From positions 1-53,423 of the IMG/VR virus record IMGVR_UViG_3300044516_000846: a DNA stretch of 53,423 nucleotides; one strand, given 5' to 3'. Under the pieces are notes generated by a model. The model ran no database searches, had not been told where the DNA came from, and saw nothing but the letters and a program-made list of their open reading frames with translations. Positions 1-8,061 of the stretch are shown here, one piece after another; the stretch's first letter is position 1; each line of letters opens with the position of its first letter. A program made the position numbers and the translations under genes. The DNA comes from a virus.

Positions 1-835
1 AAGGTAGTTTATTTATATAAGCGGCCTTGTAAAAAAGATCTTTATGATCTGGTCCAACACCTGCATTATGTAATATCCAATATTTATCAATGGACTCTGA
101 ACCATGTATGGTCCATCCAAAGTCAAGCCTAGGATCTACCTTTGTCTCATGACCACTTAGCCAAGCGTTCCAAAGTAATGCCCACATACCAGCTGTCCAC
201 TTTTGTATAGGGTAATCAGCAGGGTGTTTTTTTACATGTAGTGGTTCTTGTTTGCAAAAGTGTTTGTATAGTTCTATACTGTCTTTTTCTACTTTGTCCC
301 AAAATTCATACCCCTCACCAATTATTATATACTGTGCTCCTCCTGAATTACTGTTCATTAGCTTAGGTATTGTTTTATCTATACCTACTATTTCGCACAT
401 GCTTTCGTATACATCGTTCCCTTTCTGTTGTATGTAGTCGTAGTTTATGTATGAGTTTGTATCACTCATGTACCATATTTTCTTATCTACTACCCATTGA
501 ACTTCCGGTGGTCTTGTAAAAACTATATCGCTATCGTGTAAAAATAATCTCTCTTCTTTTAGTTCTGGGTGAGCTTTCATGTGACTGCTCATAAGGTTGA
601 AGTACACTGATGGTACATAGCTCTTATCTACCCTGCTATCATTATAGAAAAAGAATCTTACTGTGTTATAATGCTGTTGTAGTTTTATCCAATCTTGTGG
701 TATGTGATTATTTTGTGTTGCACAAAGAATGTCAATTTTATTAGGGTTTACCCCATGCTTTTTGAAGTTATTTATAAGTACTTCTACTTGCCAGGTATAA
801 TAATTACTGGCTGGTTGTGCACATATGTATCTCAT
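1..835 (-). CDS. Glycosyltransferase-like protein, 3' end cut by window edge
   Basis: The reading frame is open from an ATG at 835 down to the first base of the window, giving 278 codons without a stop, so the C-terminus lies outside. The N-terminus (MRYICAQPASNYY) leads into a fold with a hydrophobic strand ending in LFLHDSDIVF near residues 97-106. That D-S-D triplet after a strand is the metal and nucleotide-sugar binding signature of GT-A transferases. The same hydrophobic-D-x-D pattern occurs in three other genes of this arm (7255-9921). It follows the 841-1524 transferase with a 5-base gap, so they are probably cotranscribed. Substrate unknown; fibre or host-surface glycosylation is inference. 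Confidence 0.75.
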   Translation of the reverse strand, partial: MRYICAQPASNYYTWQVEVLINNFKKHGVNPNKIDILCATQNNHIPQDWIKLQQHYNTVRFFFYNDSRVDKSYVPSVYFNLMSSHMKAHPELKEERLFLHDSDIVFTRPPEVQWVVDKKIWYMSDTNSYINYDYIQQKGNDVYESMCEIVGIDKTIPKLMNSNSGGAQYIIIGEGYEFWDKVEKDSIELYKHFCKQEPLHVKKHPADYPIQKWTAGMWALLWNAWLSGHETKVDPRLDFGWTIHGSESIDKYWILHNAGVGPDHKDLFYKAAYINKLP

Positions 836-840
836 AACTA

Positions 841-1524
841 TTAATTTCTTTTTATTAAATAATTATTAGTAGTGGTATTTTTACCATGTACATTCCAAAT
901 AGTTTGATCTGCATTGTCTATTTCCTTGTGAATAAGACCAGCTTTCATCCATGCCTTTCTCCAAGCTACATCTTCCCAATCATTTCCTAATTCTTTTCTT
1001 GTCAAATTAATAATTTGATCTAATGCTTTTTTAGTAAAGGCAAAAGTCATAGGCATGTGTGAGTTATCCTCTTTAGATATTCTTCCTAAGGTAGTATAGC
1101 CATTTTTATTTTTTATAACTGTGAACCCATTTAACTGTGTTCCTACTTTAGAAGAGGCAATGTCTGCGTCTGGGTTACTTTTAAAAAAGTCTACTAAGTT
1201 TTTTATATAATCTTTTTTATAGATATCATCATCATCCATCTTTATGAATAAATCATAATCTTGGTAATTAGGTACTGATTTTATAGTATCCATAGCATTA
1301 TAGTGAGTGAAGCAAACTTTGTGGTTTATCTGCTCTGTATAAACTACTCTTGGATCTTTTATATCATCTATCAATACATTATTAAGAACTTGTTGAAAGT
1401 CATCAATTTTAAGACTTAGTGCAAATGTAAAATCTTTATGTGTTTGGTTAAGTACATCTAGTAAAGTGTACCTTAACATTGCCCCCCTCTTGAAATGTGA
1501 GGGGGTAAATATTAATACTTTCAT
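841..1524 (-). CDS. Family 2-type glycosyltransferase
   Basis: The 227-aa protein starts MKVLIFTPSHFKRGAMLRYT, followed by LLDVLNQTHKDFTFALS, the usual opening of GT2 nucleotide-sugar transferases (repeated 'a.sil.QTy.nfe' pattern). The acidic cluster D-D-D-D at residues 97-100 after DLFIKM is the DxD metal site, and the E-D pair near GNDWEDVAW could serve as the catalytic-base region. It has no membrane segment, so it is probably cytoplasmic. It sits between the Thr-rich virion protein gene and another transferase. Transfer of a sugar to a phage virion protein is plausible from context, but acceptor and donor cannot be read from the sequence. Confidence 0.85.
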   Translation of the reverse strand: MKVLIFTPSHFKRGAMLRYTLLDVLNQTHKDFTFALSLKIDDFQQVLNNVLIDDIKDPRVVYTEQINHKVCFTHYNAMDTIKSVPNYQDYDLFIKMDDDDIYKKDYIKNLVDFFKSNPDADIASSKVGTQLNGFTVIKNKNGYTTLGRISKEDNSHMPMTFAFTKKALDQIINLTRKELGNDWEDVAWRKAWMKAGLIHKEIDNADQTIWNVHGKNTTTNNYLIKRN

Positions 1525-1541
1525 TTTTATTTATTTACTTA

Positions 1542-2789
1542 TTAAATACACCCTGAGCCTTCTTGATCAAGAGTTACACTTATTGATGGATCTGTAGATA
1601 AATCTACTCCCGTAAACTCTACATAACCACTGCTTACTTGACATTGGCTATACCCTGCAGATGTTGATACTCTTACTGGGGTGTCTGCTCCATGTGAAGA
1701 GAATACTACTATTGTAGAAAAAGATGTTCCGGCATATACACCTATTGCTGAATTAGTTGGTGAAAGTGGGAAAGTACCTAGTGGTACTATAATATCTGTT
1801 CCATCTACTTGTACATTGTTCAAATATGCATTAGCACCTGGAGAATTTAAGTTATAAACACTTATGTTTCCTTGGCTTGGTGCAGTTGTTGTTGTACTAG
1901 TTGTTGTAGTTGTTGTAGTTGTAGTCTCTTCTGGACATACTCCTGTTACATTCAAGGTTGCATCACCATTAGTCACTACGGTACCGTCTAAAGCACAGAA
2001 CGTTGTAGAGTCATAACCGCTTGTACCTCCTATGCTAATTGATTGAGGGTTTCCTCCACAATCTGTATAATTAGCTCCTGCATTTGTATTTGTGCCTAAT
2101 AAGTACTCAATGCATTGTGCAGGTGCAGCTGTGGTTGTTGTTGTACTAGTCGTAGTAGTGGTAGGTGCAGCTGTGGTTGTTGTTGTACTAGTCGTAGTAG
2201 TGGTTGTGTTACCTGAACAAGCTGTTACAAATGGGTATGATGCTTGGTGAGTTATTGTTTGCTCAGTAAAAGCAATCATTGTACCTCCAAAATAGTCATA
2301 CAACTCTAATCTTATAGTAACTGTTCCAGATGCATTTGTCTCTGTATACTCTACTTGTGTTGGTGTATACATTGCTGTAGCTCCTGAAGATGCAACTGTA
2401 GATGCTTCTACGTAGTAGCCAACAGGTGCTCCTGTTATATTAACAGGGAATATAATACCACATGTTGAATTATCATTACAAGTTCCTGCTGATCTACAAA
2501 TTGGTGTACCTGTTGCTATGTAAATAGAAGCTGGTGCAGCCGTAGTTGTAGGTGCAGCCGTAGTTGTAGGTGCAGGTACTACTGCTATATCTTCATAGTT
2601 TGTGCACTCTCCTGTAGATTGTACTCTTACTGTCGTTGTACCATCTGGTACATTTGCTATATAGCCTGACAGTAGATCCTGTTTAGCAACACCTGAGATT
2701 ACTAATACAAAAACCCCTGTTGAATTGCTATATATATCGAATGGTCCAGAGTCTGTTCCAGCTGATGTCAATGTTATTTGTACTATCAT
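1542..2789 (-). CDS. Modular virion protein with mucin-like Thr-rich linkers
   Basis: The 415-aa protein consists of four beta-rich domains joined by Thr/Ala/Pro linkers at about residues 72-87, 194-224 and 288-304 (for example runs of TTTTTSTTTTTAAP). Each globular part has a few Cys pairs (CRSAGTCNDNSTC, CGGNP, QCQ). There is no signal peptide, so it is more likely a virion surface or fibre component than a secreted protein. Its ATG overlaps the stop of the 250-aa gene upstream (TAATG). The linkers are encoded by tandem DNA repeats (2121-2204, 2533-2568), so length variation is expected. Thr-rich linkers would make good O-glycosylation acceptors, and five transferase genes lie nearby. Confidence 0.7.
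   Translation of the reverse strand: MIVQITLTSAGTDSGPFDIYSNSTGVFVLVISGVAKQDLLSGYIANVPDGTTTVRVQSTGECTNYEDIAVVPAPTTTAAPTTTAAPASIYIATGTPICRSAGTCNDNSTCGIIFPVNITGAPVGYYVEASTVASSGATAMYTPTQVEYTETNASGTVTIRLELYDYFGGTMIAFTEQTITHQASYPFVTACSGNTTTTTTSTTTTTAAPTTTTTSTTTTTAAPAQCIEYLLGTNTNAGANYTDCGGNPQSISIGGTSGYDSTTFCALDGTVVTNGDATLNVTGVCPEETTTTTTTTTSTTTTAPSQGNISVYNLNSPGANAYLNNVQVDGTDIIVPLGTFPLSPTNSAIGVYAGTSFSTIVVFSSHGADTPVRVSTSAGYSQCQVSSGYVEFTGVDLSTDPSISVTLDQEGSGCI
2121..2204. repeat. Tandem repeat, 42 bp x 2, in Thr-rich linker
   Basis: Two identical 42-bp units (2121-2162 and 2163-2204) lie head to tail and encode the central TTTTTSTTTTTAAP linker of the 415-aa protein. The unit length is a multiple of three, so copy-number change keeps the frame. 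Confidence 0.9.
2533..2568. repeat. Tandem repeat, 18 bp x 2, in first Thr-rich linker
   Basis: Two identical 18-bp units (2533-2550, 2551-2568) encode the TTTAAP TTTAAP linker of the 415-aa protein. A partial third copy follows. The repeats stay in frame. Confidence 0.85.
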
Positions 2790-3541
2790 TATGCTACGTT
2801 TAGTGTTACACTTAAATTATCTATAAAATCTGGTTGTATATTAGGTATTACTAAAAAGTTAATATCTAATACAGATACAATAGCTCCTGTAGGGGCATTT
2901 GATAAAGATCCTGTTTTCCATACAGCTCCATGTGTACCACCATTTGATTGTGATAGTATATTTGCTGAACCTATGTTTGAGAAAGCTCCAGGAGCATTAA
3001 AGAATACAATTGGATTTTGGTTTGCTACCCTAAATTGAGGTTCTACAGTAGCTTGTGTCATTCCTAGTGCAATACCGTTTGTTGCAACTGCACCTCCTCC
3101 GGCTAATGTTATTAAGCTTATTAAAGAGCTATCTCTTTCAAGGAAGCTACTATTTTCTCCTAAAAAGAATATTGCACCTCCTCCGGACAAATAGGTTAAA
3201 AACTTATTCCCTGCATTTGCTGTTATCAATGTGTCATAACCTATATCCCAAATATGTGCATACTCAGCTATTTCTACATCTGTTAATGCCTCAAAAGCAG
3301 CATACGATAACATTACTGTAGGTATCATTCCAAGAGCTGTTTCTCTATTTTGTATTGTTGTTGCTATATCCGCCAAGGGTACATCGGTAATATACTCTTC
3401 AAATTTAACGCTGTTTGGGTCAGATAATATCAGTACTTTTTTACTCTTAGTTACAGATCTATCTGGTATTTCCTCTGCAAATCCAGTGAAGTCGCACTCT
3501 GAACCGCTAAGTCTGTATATATTTCTTTTGAAATTTTTCAT
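2789..3541 (-). CDS. Unknown protein in fibre cluster, possible Rossmann-like fold
   Basis: 250 aa, no family recognised with confidence. The middle part alternates strands and helices: KKVLILSDPN near residue 35, then HIWDIGYDTLITANAG, then YLSGGGAIFFLGENSSFL near residue 125. This resembles the layout of amidotransferase-like or other Rossmann-type domains, though no catalytic Cys-His pair is obvious. The C-terminal third is Gly/Asn-rich and beta-like, as in fibre tips. It starts 2 bases after the 365-aa fibre gene and overlaps the next gene by TAATG, so it belongs to the same transcript. A structural role is the simplest reading. Confidence 0.55.
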   Translation of the reverse strand: MKNFKRNIYRLSGSECDFTGFAEEIPDRSVTKSKKVLILSDPNSVKFEEYITDVPLADIATTIQNRETALGMIPTVMLSYAAFEALTDVEIAEYAHIWDIGYDTLITANAGNKFLTYLSGGGAIFFLGENSSFLERDSSLISLITLAGGGAVATNGIALGMTQATVEPQFRVANQNPIVFFNAPGAFSNIGSANILSQSNGGTHGAVWKTGSLSNAPTGAIVSVLDINFLVIPNIQPDFIDNLSVTLNVA

Positions 3542-3543
3542 AG

Positions 3544-4641
3544 TTATGCTATTACATTACCTAGTAAATAAAAAGTTTCTGATGAAAGTTTCTTTTCAAG
3601 AAAAGCTTGATAGTTTTGCCCTTTTATTTTAAGGCCTGTAGCGGTATTTATTGTAGTGCCTGATGCAACAAATGTAACTAATCCTGTACCTTCTTGTACA
3701 AAACCTACTTCAAAACCTATTGATAGCCCTGCAGGTACTGTAATTGTTACAGGTGAAGTTCCATTATCTATAAATATTGTATGTTCTACATCGCCATTTG
3801 TTAAGGTGTAGTCTCCTGTAATAACTTTTTGTAAATTTCTTACTCCAAAAGTTGTACCTGATAAATACAACCCTAGTCCTGCTGAGTATGTTGTATCAGT
3901 GTCAGTTGAGCTAACAGTGAAGTTAGGATAAGATCCGCTAACTGTTGTGGCTCCTGAACCTGTTATTGCAACTACTTGGTCTGGTGCTGTATTTGTTACT
4001 ACATAAGGTGAAGCTATTGTACCAGTTCCTGAAACAGATATTGCTGTACCTGCTGTAACTTTCGTTTCGCTTCCATCTACTGACACTGCAAAATCTATTT
4101 CATTTGCCTCTTCTGTAATAGTTATTGTACCATTTTGAGATTTTAGTCTTTTGAAGCTTAAGTTTACATTGTCTCCAGTTCTAATTGCATTTTTGTATAC
4201 ACCAGCTCCTGTACCTACATTTGATGCAGAGTATGTTATCTGGTTATCTTGTATAAAGTCTTTTAGTATTACTACATCTAGTCCTATTTCTATTTCTTTG
4301 TCATCTGTTGACAAACCTACTGTGATAATAGTATTTGATGGTGTAATAGATCTGATCTCTTTTCTACCAATTCCGTCTACTCCTTTATACACTCTAGTTC
4401 CTTGACCAACACTTATTAAACTAAAAGAGTTTGCCAGTTGATTTGATAAATCACAAAGGTAGGTGTCTAATTGACCAAAGGCTTCTGTTAAAAGCGTTCC
4501 TGTTTTTATTTCAGAGCAAGGTAAATCCTCACCTGTATAAAGTACACAGTCTGTGCTTAAATCTTTAATTGGACAAGCACAATCAACTGTTTGACATGAT
4601 GATGTACATATTGTATTCGTTGTTCTTCCGCAGTTACACAT
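3544..4641 (-). CDS. Tail-fibre-like protein with Cys-rich head
   Basis: 365 aa. The first 45 residues are Cys-rich (MCNCGRTTN, CTSSCQTVDCACP) followed by STDCVLYTGEDLPCSEI and a short helix. The rest is low-complexity beta structure rich in Gly, Thr and Ser with repeated GTGTGV-, STDTDTTYSAG- and VSGTGT-type segments, as in trimeric phage fibres. The T-D-C-x-x-Y-x-G head resembles those of the neighbouring 145-, 105- and 308-aa proteins, suggesting a shared attachment module. The STDTDTTYSAG segment also resembles parts of the 550-aa fibre (16330-17982). Probably a receptor-binding or fibre subunit. Confidence 0.7.
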   Translation of the reverse strand: MCNCGRTTNTICTSSCQTVDCACPIKDLSTDCVLYTGEDLPCSEIKTGTLLTEAFGQLDTYLCDLSNQLANSFSLISVGQGTRVYKGVDGIGRKEIRSITPSNTIITVGLSTDDKEIEIGLDVVILKDFIQDNQITYSASNVGTGAGVYKNAIRTGDNVNLSFKRLKSQNGTITITEEANEIDFAVSVDGSETKVTAGTAISVSGTGTIASPYVVTNTAPDQVVAITGSGATTVSGSYPNFTVSSTDTDTTYSAGLGLYLSGTTFGVRNLQKVITGDYTLTNGDVEHTIFIDNGTSPVTITVPAGLSIGFEVGFVQEGTGLVTFVASGTTINTATGLKIKGQNYQAFLEKKLSSETFYLLGNVIA

Positions 4642-4667
4642 TTTTATTTATTTTTTATTTGTTATAA

Positions 4668-5594
4668 TTATATTGTTGTAGTAGTAGTAGTATTTGGATC
4701 ATCACATGAAGTTATACCATTAAGGGCATATAATCCGCTACCTTCTATATAAGTTCCCAGTCTCATATTATTTATTTCACCAAATGGTAATACTTGAACA
4801 TAAAGTGTTCCATCTTGAAGCTCATTTGTTAGATTAGAGTTTCTAAACAACCTTGTATTGTTACTAATTACATTACTACTAGAGTAAACTGTTATTCTAG
4901 GAAGTTCGCAACTAAAAGTTTGTTCAGGGGATACCCAAGTAACACTGAATGCATTTGGTCCACTTGTCGTAGTTGTAGTAGTAGTTGGTGCTGAAGTAGT
5001 TGTGCCTGGGCAACCGCAGCTTTGAGAGGCTCCTCCAGCATCAACTAATGTTGCCATATAGAAAGGGGCTGATGAAGATAGTACATTAAAGAAAAAGATA
5101 TTACCGCTAATAGCACGGGGTACCCAATCCCCAATAGATAAAGGCGTTACCGTTTTTATTATCATATTAGTGCCAACAACATAATTACAATCTGGACATG
5201 CATACTGATTAGCTACATAATAATAAAATGGATCTGTAGTTGTTGTACTAGTGGTAATAGGAATAGTTGTTGTAGTGGTTGTAGGACAACAAGCTTCTAC
5301 TTGTGATTGTATAACTTCTAGTGTTACTAAGCTTTGTTCTAAAGCTACTTGCAACTGTTCTATAAGAAGTTGTTGATCTCTGTTTTCTTCTTCTAAAGCT
5401 ACTATATCTGAATTAGCCGCTACAAGACTTCTAACTATGTATTCTAATATCACTGCTAAACTTGCAGTATTTTGTGTACCTAAGTATTCTATTGCTAGAC
5501 CATAAAAGATACAATTTGTTAGTAAGGACCCCTGAATGCAGGGATCCTCTTGTGTATTTAAAATTGGTATATTTGTTTGATTACATCCTTCCAT
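4668..5594 (-). CDS. Coiled-coil virion protein with Thr-rich linkers
   Basis: 308 aa. Residues 1-105 form a head that aligns with the whole of the next upstream 105-aa protein: QEDPC, a T-x-C motif, then a heptad-rich coiled coil (EEENRDQQLLIEQLQ) ending ACCP. After CCP a run of six Thr begins a linker, followed by two small beta domains (with CPDC and CGCP motifs) separated by a second Thr linker. The protein ends in NTTTTTTI directly before the stop, a linker with no domain after it, so a C-terminal domain may have been lost. Likely a trimeric fibre or tip protein. Confidence 0.65.
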   Translation of the reverse strand: MEGCNQTNIPILNTQEDPCIQGSLLTNCIFYGLAIEYLGTQNTASLAVILEYIVRSLVAANSDIVALEEENRDQQLLIEQLQVALEQSLVTLEVIQSQVEACCPTTTTTTIPITTSTTTTDPFYYYVANQYACPDCNYVVGTNMIIKTVTPLSIGDWVPRAISGNIFFFNVLSSSAPFYMATLVDAGGASQSCGCPGTTTSAPTTTTTTTSGPNAFSVTWVSPEQTFSCELPRITVYSSSNVISNNTRLFRNSNLTNELQDGTLYVQVLPFGEINNMRLGTYIEGSGLYALNGITSCDDPNTTTTTTI

Positions 5595-5624
5595 GGTTAC
5601 TTCTAGGTTTTTTTAATATTATTT

Positions 5625-5942
5625 TTATTCTGGACAACAAGTAGCTAAGATAGCTTGTATATCAAAGATTACTTCTTGTATTTGAGTTACTTGTTCTTGA
5701 AGATTTGTTATTTGAATTGCTTGTTGTGCATTCTCTTCTTGTAGTTGTGTAACTCCAGTATTGTTACTTTGCAAAGATAAAACTATTGCTTGTATGATAG
5801 AGGTTAAGTTTTGATTATCCTCTATAAAAAGATATGTTATTGGCTCCGTGTGTACAACACAATCTGTTGAAGTGTGTAGTCCATTACATGGATCTTCTTG
5901 TTGTACTATAACCGGAGTGGTCATTTGACTGCATGTTCCCAT
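5625..5942 (-). CDS. Short coiled-coil paralogue of the 308-aa protein head
   Basis: 105 aa, equivalent to only the head of the neighbouring 308-aa protein. Shared features in order: C-x-Q near the start, QEDPC, T-D-C, a helix with SLQSNNT, then LQEEN and a coiled coil ending CCPE-stop where the longer protein continues into Thr linkers. It may be a minor form, a chaperone-like partner or an assembly adaptor for the same attachment site. It lies between the 145-aa and 308-aa genes in the same direction. No family name is known to me. Confidence 0.65.
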   Translation of the reverse strand: MGTCSQMTTPVIVQQEDPCNGLHTSTDCVVHTEPITYLFIEDNQNLTSIIQAIVLSLQSNNTGVTQLQEENAQQAIQITNLQEQVTQIQEVIFDIQAILATCCPE

Positions 5943-5946
5943 AGTA

Positions 5947-6384
5947 TTAAGGTGTTTGTGTGTTGTCTAATAAATATTGAAGAAGTTCTCCTAAAGTATT
6001 TATAGGGGAATTACATTGGTCTACTAATCCAGAAAGGTCTAAGCACTCTGTTATGATTTTGTCGCATATTGCTTCATTCTCTAAGTACTCCACTCTTTGT
6101 TTTAGTGAACATATTTCCTCTTCATACTTAATTAATACATTTTTTACAATGTTTTTATTATCTTCTTGAACATAAGTAAGGCACAAGTCTCCAAGAGCTG
6201 ACAAATCAATCTCTGACTTTATTCCTGAAACTAGGTCATATAAGTCTTCTGTTGTTTCCTCTATGGTAATACAGTCTTGTCCTACTAGGCTAGAAAATGT
6301 TGGTACCTCTAGTTCGTAATAAGTACATGTGGCATAAGTTTTTTCTCCACACATGTTTTTGATTTTGTTTCCGCAATTTTTCAT
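5947..6384 (-). CDS. Small Cys-containing helical virion-associated protein
   Basis: 145 aa with nine Cys residues and an ATCTYYELEVPTF segment followed by helices (EDLYDLVSG, SLKQRVEYLENE). The T-C-x-Y-Y segment followed by a helix matches the layout of the heads in the 365-, 308- and 105-aa neighbours, so it may be a divergent member of the same small family. Its ATG overlaps the stop of the 44-aa gene upstream as ATGA, indicating translational coupling. Function unknown, probably fibre or baseplate related. Confidence 0.55.
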   Translation of the reverse strand: MKNCGNKIKNMCGEKTYATCTYYELEVPTFSSLVGQDCITIEETTEDLYDLVSGIKSEIDLSALGDLCLTYVQEDNKNIVKNVLIKYEEEICSLKQRVEYLENEAICDKIITECLDLSGLVDQCNSPINTLGELLQYLLDNTQTP

Positions 6385-6515
6385 CCTTGTCCTCTATTTA
6401 GTTTTTTATAATTTTTTGAATTTTTAGATAGTGAAGTTTTAGACTTGGCATGTATGCCAGGTCGACTTACTTTTTTCTTTTCTAATTTTGTAGTTTCGTT
6501 TTTGATTTTTGCCAT
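6381..6515 (-). CDS. Small basic protein (44 aa) with SRPGIHAK motif
   Basis: A short frame runs from ATG at 6515 to TGA at 6381-6383, which overlaps the next start as ATGA. The product begins MAKIKNETTKLEKKK, continues VSRPGIHAKSKTSLSKNSKN and ends in GQG. It is very basic (Lys/Arg about 35 percent). From memory, very similar 'RPG-hAK-KtS---SKNY--GQG' micro-proteins occur in fibre regions of other Bacteroidota phages, which supports it as a real gene. This could not be checked by search. Role unknown; nucleic-acid or structural binding is possible. Confidence 0.65.
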   Translation of the reverse strand: MAKIKNETTKLEKKKVSRPGIHAKSKTSLSKNSKNYKKLNRGQG

Positions 6516-6545
6516 TTTGATATATATGTGTTATTTGTTTTTTTA

Positions 6546-7253
6546 CTAAACTTGTATATTAAAATTAATCACTGCTCTATGTTCTTTACCATAAAATGGT
6601 TCCACTGAGTGTATTATATCATAAGGCCAAATAATCAGCATGCCTTTTTTAGGTCTTATATAATATTTCATTCCTCTGACATGAAAAGCAAATACTCCGC
6701 TATATGGGTGATCTTGTATAGGTTCGCCATCAGATAAATAGTAGCCTCCCGAAAACATGATTGGCTTAGCTTCTTCATGGTGCCATCTGCAATGGTTATG
6801 TGCATTATGCCCTCTTCCTGAGAATGGATCATAGTACTGTAACCAACTTTCTGTTATGATTGGCTTACCTTCTACTTCTAGCTGCATTGCTTTTAGTAGT
6901 TGTAAAAATCCTCCCTCTATTCTTCTTCTTATAACTTGTACATCCTCATCGGGATTATCTAAGAAGTTATTTGGTGGTGTGTAGAACCTACTTCCTATTG
7001 GAGGAAATTCATGGTCTTCTACCCACTGATCTTGTCTATCGTAATTAATATCATAATGACCTTGTCTTTCTGTATCATACTGCTTTGGTAACTCTTGCCC
7101 CATTCTCTTTTGAGTATCTGTAAGAGTCTCTAATCCTAGCTTGTATACTTTATCAGTCAACACATCTTCGTAAACTCTCTGGTATACTGGTATTGGTGCT
7201 AATTGAAAGATGTGTTCATCTTGTGTCTCTATAAGAGGTTTTTTAAAATGCAT
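6546..7253 (-). CDS. 2OG-Fe(II) oxygenase-like protein
   Basis: 235 aa. The C-terminal half has the layout of 2-oxoglutarate/iron dioxygenases of the double-stranded beta-helix type: a His-rich first motif (GHNAHNHCRWHH, residues 149-159), then FSGGYYLS, SGVFAFHV, GMLIIWPYDIIHSVEPF with a distal His at 215, and an Arg near 226 (EHRAVINFN) for 2OG binding. The first motif is H-x-H rather than the usual H-x-D, so iron binding needs proof. It lies between the fibre genes and the transferase cluster. Hydroxylation of a virion protein or sugar is a reasonable guess; the substrate is unknown. Confidence 0.7.
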   Translation of the reverse strand: MHFKKPLIETQDEHIFQLAPIPVYQRVYEDVLTDKVYKLGLETLTDTQKRMGQELPKQYDTERQGHYDINYDRQDQWVEDHEFPPIGSRFYTPPNNFLDNPDEDVQVIRRRIEGGFLQLLKAMQLEVEGKPIITESWLQYYDPFSGRGHNAHNHCRWHHEEAKPIMFSGGYYLSDGEPIQDHPYSGVFAFHVRGMKYYIRPKKGMLIIWPYDIIHSVEPFYGKEHRAVINFNIQV

Positions 7254-7254
7254 C

Positions 7255-8061
7255 CTAGATGTGTTTTAAGTATATGTCTTTTTTTGCTATTGCGTTGACA
7301 TACTTGTTTATTTTTATTACAGCATCTTGTTTTGAATCTTTATTGTATATTCTTACATCATCGGATGTTCCTTGTAATACTTTAGGTTCATACTTATTTA
7401 TGTATTCATCTAATGTGCAATTGGCCCAGATATAAAATGAATGCTCTTCTATACAATTCAATACGTTATTGCTATCTGCTATATCAATCAACTCTTTACC
7501 TAAACTGCTTCTTCTAGAATATACAAACCCAAAATTAGGGCTTACTAACATTTCATTATGTTTCCAGCTATATTTTCTTAACTGGTCTTCATGTGACTTA
7601 ACGTATTCTTTTAAGTTATCCGTTAGTTGTAAAGGACCCCATGGTGTGCTCTCGTCTATCATATCAATTATACCTAGTCCTTCTTTATCAGGGTAAGCAT
7701 ATATTGGTATTTGTACTTCGTTTCCTTTTTGCAAGTGGTTGTAAAAATTACTATCAAAAGGTCTTAGTGGAAAACAGTCCCAATCTAAAAAAATATACTC
7801 TTTGTGCAAAACTCCTGCTACCTTTATAGCTTCTAGTTTATGCATGTAATGCTTATGTAGTGTTGAATACTTTTTATCAGTATCTTCTATAGATAAACAT
7901 TTTACATTGTATCCTAATGCTTCTAAATACTTTTTGTTATTCGACCCCCATACAATTACTGTTTCGTTTTTGAATAGTGGTTTAGGTGGTACTTCTGACA
8001 GTGTTCTTTCTTGGTTCCCCCATAAAGCTCTTACTATTGGTATCTTATTATCTATCGCCAT
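7255..8061 (-). CDS. GT-A-type glycosyltransferase-like protein
   Basis: 268 aa with the pattern KVAGVLHKEYIFLDWDCFPLR, a strand ending in D-W-D at residues 93-95, typical of the DxD site in GT-A transferases that work on polysaccharides. Following segments (NEMLVSPNFGFVYSRR, EEHSFYIWAN) correspond in position to acceptor-site elements. The N-terminal 14 bases overlap the 3' end of the 327-aa transferase gene, showing tight coupling. It is less alike to the 295- and 327-aa proteins than those are to each other. Acceptor unknown; mucin-like virion linkers or host glycans are candidates. Confidence 0.75.
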   Translation of the reverse strand: MAIDNKIPIVRALWGNQERTLSEVPPKPLFKNETVIVWGSNNKKYLEALGYNVKCLSIEDTDKKYSTLHKHYMHKLEAIKVAGVLHKEYIFLDWDCFPLRPFDSNFYNHLQKGNEVQIPIYAYPDKEGLGIIDMIDESTPWGPLQLTDNLKEYVKSHEDQLRKYSWKHNEMLVSPNFGFVYSRRSSLGKELIDIADSNNVLNCIEEHSFYIWANCTLDEYINKYEPKVLQGTSDDVRIYNKDSKQDAVIKINKYVNAIAKKDIYLKHI

